Source of the DNA: a bacterium
GTDB taxonomy: Bacteria; Vulcanimicrobiota; Xenobia; Xenobiales; JADMJV01
Direction of reading: 5' to 3'
NCBI GenBank assembly: GCA_018266105.1
Contig: JAFEBA010000039.1
Span: forward strand, 319 to 64,318
Length of the DNA stretch: 64,000 nt
Shown here: positions 59,846 through 64,000 of the stretch, in pieces
Layout: every line of letters begins with the position of its first letter
How positions within the stretch are numbered: position 1 is the first letter of the stretch
The notes under the pieces: model-generated
What the model saw: only the letters and a program-made list of their open reading frames with translations
Databases searched by the model: none
Told to the model about the DNA's origin: nothing
Program-made: the position numbers and the translations under genes

Positions 59846-60984
59846 CAAATCTCCTCAGGAATCTGCAGATGGGCCGGCAGGCTGGGGAAAACCCCCGAGT
59901 TGCTGCGGCGCGGTCGTTGACCCACCTCTTCCAGAAAGTGCAGAACCTCTTCGGCGGTCTGACTCCAGGAGAACTGATTGAGGTGGGCTTCTAATTCTTC
60001 ACTGGTGCGATTCGGCTTCTCCAGAGCGTCCATGATGGTCTTGGCGATATCCACCGAGTCCTTGGGATTGAACCAGAAGGGCATCGCCCCGCCGACTTCA
60101 GGCAAGGAGGCGGCTCGGGCGGCCGCCACCTTGGTACCACAGGCCAGCGCCTCGAGCAGGGGTAAGCCAAAACCCTCATAGAGGGATGGCATCACGAACA
60201 GGTCGGTGCGACGGTAGAGTTCCACCAGGTGAACATCATCCATCGGATCTAACCAGACCAAACGTGATTCGAGAGAGTCTGTAATTTCCTGGAGAGCGTG
60301 GGTCTTGCCCCAGATCTTATCCGTCCAGGGAGTGCTGGGACGTGGGCACAACAAGGCCAGTTGATGAGGGATTTGTTTCTCCATCAGGCTCATGGCCTCA
60401 AGCAGTCCGCGCAGGTTCTTGCGCGGCTCCAGAGTCCCAACATAGAGCAGGAATGGTTTATCGTGAAGGGCTTCAGGCAGCAGGTCCTTGCGGACCAGCG
60501 GACTGGGACTGAAGGTCTGGCGATCGGGAGCCCAGTAGACGACCTCCATCTCTTCAATGGGATAGCCCAGATAATGATGAATCTCCGCCCTGGAGAAGTT
60601 GCTGACGGTCATGACCGCGTCGGCATGACGCACGGCTTCGGCCATGCGGGCCTGATCGTCTTCGCGATGACGGGTTTGCGGATGAAAGTCGGTAAAGGGC
60701 GCCACGTCGTGCATCAAAGCCACGCGTGGACACTCCGGGTCCCAATCGATCCGGTTCCAGGGAAACCAGCAGACGGAGAGATCAGGGGCTTGATTGTAGA
60801 GGCATGTCGCCCAGCCGCGCTGAGCGTATTCTTTGAGAGAGCTGAGATGGCGCCGGCTTAAAGCCAGCAGGATGAATCGACTCGGATCCTCCTCCCACTG
60901 ATTGAGGATTGCGCGCACGCAGCGGCCCATTCCGCGGGTGTCCCGGGTCAGGAAGGTGGCATCTACGCCAATCTTCAGGCTCAA
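59845..60984 (-). CDS. GT4-family glycosyltransferase
   Basis: About 379 residues of the GT4 family. Seen: GVDATFLTRDTRGMGRCVR at the start, AVMTVSNFSRAEIHHYLG, LLYVGTLEPRKNLRGLLEAM and the donor-binding EX7E block MPSLYEGFGLPLLEALACG. It uses a nucleotide sugar to build a glycan, probably the lipopolysaccharide core given the neighbours. The start is a TTG at 60984 that overlaps the ade stop codon (TTGA). It overlaps the kinase by one base at its end. Confidence 0.88.
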   Translation of the reverse strand: MSLKIGVDATFLTRDTRGMGRCVRAILNQWEEDPSRFILLALSRRHLSSLKEYAQRGWATCLYNQAPDLSVCWFPWNRIDWDPECPRVALMHDVAPFTDFHPQTRHREDDQARMAEAVRHADAVMTVSNFSRAEIHHYLGYPIEEMEVVYWAPDRQTFSPSPLVRKDLLPEALHDKPFLLYVGTLEPRKNLRGLLEAMSLMEKQIPHQLALLCPRPSTPWTDKIWGKTHALQEITDSLESRLVWLDPMDDVHLVELYRRTDLFVMPSLYEGFGLPLLEALACGTKVAAARAASLPEVGGAMPFWFNPKDSVDIAKTIMDALEKPNRTSEELEAHLNQFSWSQTAEEVLHFLEEVGQRPRRSNSGVFPSLPAHLQIPEEI

Positions 60985-62705
60985 GCTTGCAGGCCGATCA
61001 AAGCGAACTGGTCCACGTCCACCAACCCCAAATCGGTCAATTTCAGAGATGGGATCACCGGAAGGGCCAGAAAGGACAGAGACATGAACGGATTGGGGGC
61101 GCACCCCCCCAATTGGCGGGTCGCTTCGATCAGATCCAGGTTGATCTGAGCCACCTTTTCCAGTTCTTGATCGGAGAGCAGACCGGCGATGGGGAGGGGT
61201 AAGGCGGCCAGCACCTGGCCCTCGGCTACCACAACCCAGCCTCCCTGCATCTTTTCGATCTCACGGGCGGCCACCAGCATGTCCTGGTCGCTGCATCCGG
61301 CGATCACCAGATTGTGGCTATCGTGGGCCACCGTGGAAGCAATGGCTCCGCGTTTCAAGCCGAAGCCACGTACAAAGCCTAACCCGATGTTGCCGGTCGC
61401 GCGATGGCGCTCGATGACGGCCAGCTTGAGAACGTCCTGGGAGATGTCTGACTGGAGTTTGCCAGCCTGGCTGGTGAGTTGGGCCTGGCTCCGTCCAGTC
61501 ACAATCTGGTGGGGGATGAGTTCAATCACGTGAACATGCTGGGTCTCGCCAGCGATCTCAAAGCTGCTCAGGCTCAGCTGGGGCAGACGAACGGTAGATG
61601 GGGGAGGGGCGACCTCGGTCGGCCTGCCATTCCAGGTCAGAACCCCCTTTTCGGCAACCCAGCGCCCGCCTTTCATGACCTTTTCCACGGTGACCGCTTC
61701 AAGGTCGCTGATGACGGCCAGGTCGGCCATGTAACCCGGCGCCAGAGCTCCCTGAAAATGAAGTTGAAAGTAGCGAGCGGCGTGGTAGCTGGCCATGGCG
61801 TAGGCACGGGCCGGATCACAGCCCAGGCCGATGGCCTTGCGGATACAGAAATCGATGTGTCCTTCTCGCAGCAGGTCGACCGGCTCGCGATCGTCGGTCA
61901 CAAAGAAACAGCGGTGCGCGTTGACGGCGTCCACGGCCGGTAGCAGTGCCTGGATATCTCGAGTGACCGAACCTTCTCGTAGCATCAGGTGCATGCCCAG
62001 ACGCAGCTTTTCGCGAGCTTCGGCGGCCGTGGTGCATTCGTGGTCAGACTGTACGCCCGCGGCCACGTAGGCGCACAGAGGCTGGCCGCTCAGCCGTGGC
62101 GCGTGACCGTCCACCGGCTGATCGCCGGTTTGCAAAACCTTTTTCAGGCACTCTGGGTCTCCGTGTAGCAGGCCGGGAAAGTTCATCATCTCGGCCAACC
62201 CCAGCAGCTTCGGATGTTTCAGGGCTGCCAGATCGGCCGCGCTCAGGCTGGCACCAGCGTTCTCCAGATGGGTGGCGGGTACACAGGAACTGCGCATCAC
62301 CCACATATCCAGTGGTAGACCCTCGGCGCTATCCAGCAGAAACTGGATTCCCGGGGCTCCCAGCACGTTTGCAATCTCGTGGGGGTCGGTGACCACGCTG
62401 GTGGTGCCTCGCGGCACCACGGCTCGCGCAAACTGACGGGGAGTCATCATGGAGGACTCCAGGTGCATATGACCGTCGATGAATCCGGGCACGAGGGTGC
62501 GCCCCTCCAACTGGATCTCCTCCACTCCAGAATAACTGCCCAGACCGGCGATGCGGTCTCCGCAGATGGCAAGGTCCTGCTCAAGGAATTCGCCGGTAAA
62601 CACGTTCAGCACCCGGGCCCCTTTGAGAACCAGGGGGGCCTTCTCTTGGCCCCGGGCTACAGCCAGCAAATGTTGCGCATCTTCGTAAGTGGGTCGGTTG
62701 TTCAT
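60981..62705 (-). CDS. ade: Adenine deaminase
   Basis: 574 residues. Metallo-dependent hydrolase (amidohydrolase) that deaminates adenine to hypoxanthine. Family blocks: LVPGFIDGHMHLESSMMTPRQF (metal-binding His and Asp), GTTSVVTDPHEIANVLG, DGHAPRLSGQPLCAYVAAG, GLKRGAIASTVAHDSHNLV and GCAPNPFMSLSFLALPVIPS. The length and the C-terminal GCAPNPFMSLSFL block are typical. ATG at 62705 is the true start; the upstream extension to 62891 is Pro/Arg-rich and unconserved. Its stop overlaps the glycosyltransferase start, making it the first gene of an otherwise lipopolysaccharide-type operon. Confidence 0.95.
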   Translation of the reverse strand: MNNRPTYEDAQHLLAVARGQEKAPLVLKGARVLNVFTGEFLEQDLAICGDRIAGLGSYSGVEEIQLEGRTLVPGFIDGHMHLESSMMTPRQFARAVVPRGTTSVVTDPHEIANVLGAPGIQFLLDSAEGLPLDMWVMRSSCVPATHLENAGASLSAADLAALKHPKLLGLAEMMNFPGLLHGDPECLKKVLQTGDQPVDGHAPRLSGQPLCAYVAAGVQSDHECTTAAEAREKLRLGMHLMLREGSVTRDIQALLPAVDAVNAHRCFFVTDDREPVDLLREGHIDFCIRKAIGLGCDPARAYAMASYHAARYFQLHFQGALAPGYMADLAVISDLEAVTVEKVMKGGRWVAEKGVLTWNGRPTEVAPPPSTVRLPQLSLSSFEIAGETQHVHVIELIPHQIVTGRSQAQLTSQAGKLQSDISQDVLKLAVIERHRATGNIGLGFVRGFGLKRGAIASTVAHDSHNLVIAGCSDQDMLVAAREIEKMQGGWVVVAEGQVLAALPLPIAGLLSDQELEKVAQINLDLIEATRQLGGCAPNPFMSLSFLALPVIPSLKLTDLGLVDVDQFALIGLQA

Positions 62706-62764
62706 GGCGGTGGCTTTGTGTGAGGAGCCAGGATTTCCTGGCCGGGGCGGGGTAGTCCTGAGCA

Positions 62765-63187
62765 GTGAAAAAGTGCAGGGGTTTGGCCGTTTTAGGACTG
62801 GCCGGGTTACTGGTTGGTTGCGGTCTGGATCCCAGACCCAAGGCTCTGCGCCGTGGAATCGATCAGGTGCGGAGCGTCCTGGCCGAGCCAAAGTTGCGCA
62901 GCCTGGCCGAAAAGGAAAGCAAGGGTCCGCTGGAGGATCGACTTGTGGACGCTCTCTTCTCGGCCAGTGGTCGCCTCTACTGGCCTCCCCGTCTGGCGGC
63001 CGAAGTCAATTTCAGCATCGCCGATCAGTCCCGGCTGCCGGGTCGGATCGCCTATTTGCGCGAACCTGAGCTTCCCTGGGCGGTAGTGGTGAAGGCGGAT
63101 GCCAAGAATCACCGAATCTGGCTGCTGGGTTATGGAATGTCCCTGGCCGAACCTTTGCTCCAAGATTCGGTCTCGATCAATCCGTGA
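62765..63187 (+). CDS. Small lipoprotein
   Basis: 140 residues. GTG start, lipoprotein signal peptide ending LLVGC (lipobox) and a soluble domain with a charged helix (PKLRSLAEKESKGPLEDRLV) and a beta-rich C-terminus (GRIAYLREPELPWAVVVKAD, HRIWLLGYGMSLAEPL). No family recognised. Divergent from ade (59 bases) and coupled to the methyltransferase-like gene by a 4-base overlap (GTGA), so they are probably translated together. Confidence 0.72.
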   Translation: MKKCRGLAVLGLAGLLVGCGLDPRPKALRRGIDQVRSVLAEPKLRSLAEKESKGPLEDRLVDALFSASGRLYWPPRLAAEVNFSIADQSRLPGRIAYLREPELPWAVVVKADAKNHRIWLLGYGMSLAEPLLQDSVSINP

Positions 63188-63966
63188 GGATGCCCAGAAT
63201 TCACGGACTGGAGCTGGAAGACCTGAGCTCCTGTCCCGCCTGGTTGCGCGATGAGGCCACTGAAGTTCTGGTACGCGGTCTCAACCTCGCGGGCTGGCCT
63301 CGAGCGATTGCCCAGGTCTGGTTGCCCTGGTTGCAACGCTTGAACTTTCCGCGCATTATCGACTGTTGCTCCGGTTCCTCTGGTCCCATCGGCGGCATTT
63401 TACGCGAACATCCCCTGAAGGTCACGGTCACAGATCGCTATCCCAATCTTCAGGCCTGGCGGGCCCTGCAAGAGCGCTTCCCGGGTTGGGTGGAGTTTGA
63501 ATCCTCGCCGGTTGATGCCCGTTGTCTACCTCCCGGGCTGCAGGGCGTGTGGAGTTTTTTCAATAGTTTTCATCACTTGACCCCGGCCGATGCGCGCAAG
63601 GTTTTGTCCGAAGCGGTCTACCGTCAGCAGCCCATCGCGATTTTTGAAGCCTTGCAGCGGCGCTGGACCCGCCTGCCCAGCGTATTGCTCATGCCCCTGC
63701 TGAGTTTAACCAGCATCCTCTGGGCGCGCCCTTTTCGTTGGCGGCGCCTCAATCCGCTGGTGGCCTTTCTACTGACCTTTGACGGTTGCATGTCCTGCTT
63801 TCGAGTCTACAGTCAGCAGGAGCTGGCGGAGATGGCCAGCCAGGCCGACCCGGAGGGTCGTTTCGATTGGAGCATCGGGTCTTTCCCCTTGGGTTGGACC
63901 GGTATGGATTGCCCTTATTTGCTGGGCTCTCCCAAGAGGTTTGTCGGGTTGTCCCCTGAGGCATAA
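63184..63966 (+). CDS. SAM-dependent methyltransferase-like protein
   Basis: About 260 residues. Rossmann-fold methyltransferase with motif I FPRIIDCCSGSSGPIGG (the D-x-C/G-x-G-x-G/S pattern, about residue 57), followed by VTVTDRYPNLQAW (acidic residue after the second strand) and FFNSFHHLTPADARKVL, where the post-motif II block contains the HHL typical of small-molecule methyltransferases. A hydrophobic stretch LLMPLLSLTSILWA near the C-terminus suggests membrane contact. GTG at 63184 overlaps the lipoprotein stop; an ATG lies 2 codons later. Confidence 0.75.
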   Translation: MRMPRIHGLELEDLSSCPAWLRDEATEVLVRGLNLAGWPRAIAQVWLPWLQRLNFPRIIDCCSGSSGPIGGILREHPLKVTVTDRYPNLQAWRALQERFPGWVEFESSPVDARCLPPGLQGVWSFFNSFHHLTPADARKVLSEAVYRQQPIAIFEALQRRWTRLPSVLLMPLLSLTSILWARPFRWRRLNPLVAFLLTFDGCMSCFRVYSQQELAEMASQADPEGRFDWSIGSFPLGWTGMDCPYLLGSPKRFVGLSPEA

Positions 63967-63995
63967 TAGCTTTCCAATATTTCTGGAGGAAACGG

Positions 63996-64000
63996 ATGAA
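63996..64000 (+). CDS. Start of a gene cut by the right window edge
   Basis: Only the first five bases (ATGAA) are inside the window, preceded by a good GGAGGA ribosome site (63985-63990). The product cannot be told. Confidence 0.55.

Noticed and set aside
1..64000. CRISPR arrays, insertion sequences, prophage genes
   Set aside because: I searched for evenly spaced direct repeats, transposase or integrase-like proteins and phage structural genes and saw none.

Overview
This window is a GC-rich (about 60 % by eye), gene-dense bacterial chromosome segment. It holds about 57 protein genes, one tRNA and no recognisable phage, insertion sequence or CRISPR array. The cell looks like a diderm: it has an LptA/OstA-like periplasmic protein, a heptose-phosphate kinase and adenylyltransferase pair, an LpxB-family glycosyltransferase, a TonB-type C-terminal domain and several lipoproteins. 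It also carries traits that are not proteobacterial: an archaeal/eukaryotic-type PheS-PheT pair, FloA/NfeD flotillin genes, a SpoIID-domain protein, a YqzL-like microprotein and many Ser/Thr kinases. A deep-branching diderm phylum (for example Vulcanimicrobiota/Eremiobacterota-like) would fit, but that is inference and not proven by the sequence.

Layout. 1-2.1 kb: 3'-truncated icmF (fused isobutyryl-CoA mutase, minus strand). 2.2-5.4 kb: plsC-like acyltransferase, tRNA-Thr(CGU), a GT-B glycosyltransferase and hisS. 5.5-8.5 kb: nfeD, two tandem floA paralogs and a Gln-rich small protein, closed by a terminator. 8.5-13 kb: rhomboid protease, infA, serA, sucC and sucD. 13-19.7 kb: an orphan protein, a YqzL-like microprotein with its own promoter and terminator, then an envelope run of lptA-like, a secreted two-domain protein, murQ and a SpoIID protein. 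19.7-22.5 kb: GNAT, CvpA and a GH30 glycosidase.

22.5-31 kb is a signalling island. It has a membrane Ser/Thr kinase, a receiver-Ser/Thr-kinase fusion, a probable selenocysteine-containing thioredoxin-like secreted protein, a receiver protein with a novel C-terminal region, a membrane protein and a WD40-repeat kinase. The probable selenoprotein has an in-frame TGA at 25277-25279 followed by a bacterial SECIS-like hairpin, and is the most striking item in the window. 31-39 kb: penicillin-acylase-like Ntn hydrolase, a small winged-helix-like protein with operator-like repeats, YkgJ and HAD proteins, ProX-like editing protein, a TonB-domain protein and envelope hypotheticals. 39-43 kb: PnuC-like transporter overlapping pheS-pheT, with a zinc-ribbon insertion in PheT. 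43-51 kb: histidine kinase, YraN, then a long plus-strand run of lytic transglycosylase, ABC-2 exporter, LOG protein, mini histidine kinase, flavin reductase and enoyl-CoA hydratase. 51-56.5 kb: one 1708-residue STAND-like NTPase with TPR repeats. 57-63 kb: a five-gene, translationally coupled minus-strand operon (ade, GT4, heptose kinase, heptose adenylyltransferase, LpxB-like). 62.7-64 kb: a lipoprotein, a methyltransferase-like protein and the start of another gene.

How they fit together: envelope building (LptA-like, heptose activation, LpxB-like, MurQ, SpoIID, lytic transglycosylase), membrane organisation (FloA/NfeD, rhomboid), central carbon (IcmF, SucCD, SerA, enoyl-CoA hydratase) and translation (HisS, PheST, InfA, ProX, tRNA-Thr) are interleaved with an expanded eukaryote-like kinase signalling set. 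Only a stretch around 14.13-14.60 kb exceeds 300 bases without a conventional gene, and it holds the promoter, leader and microprotein described below.
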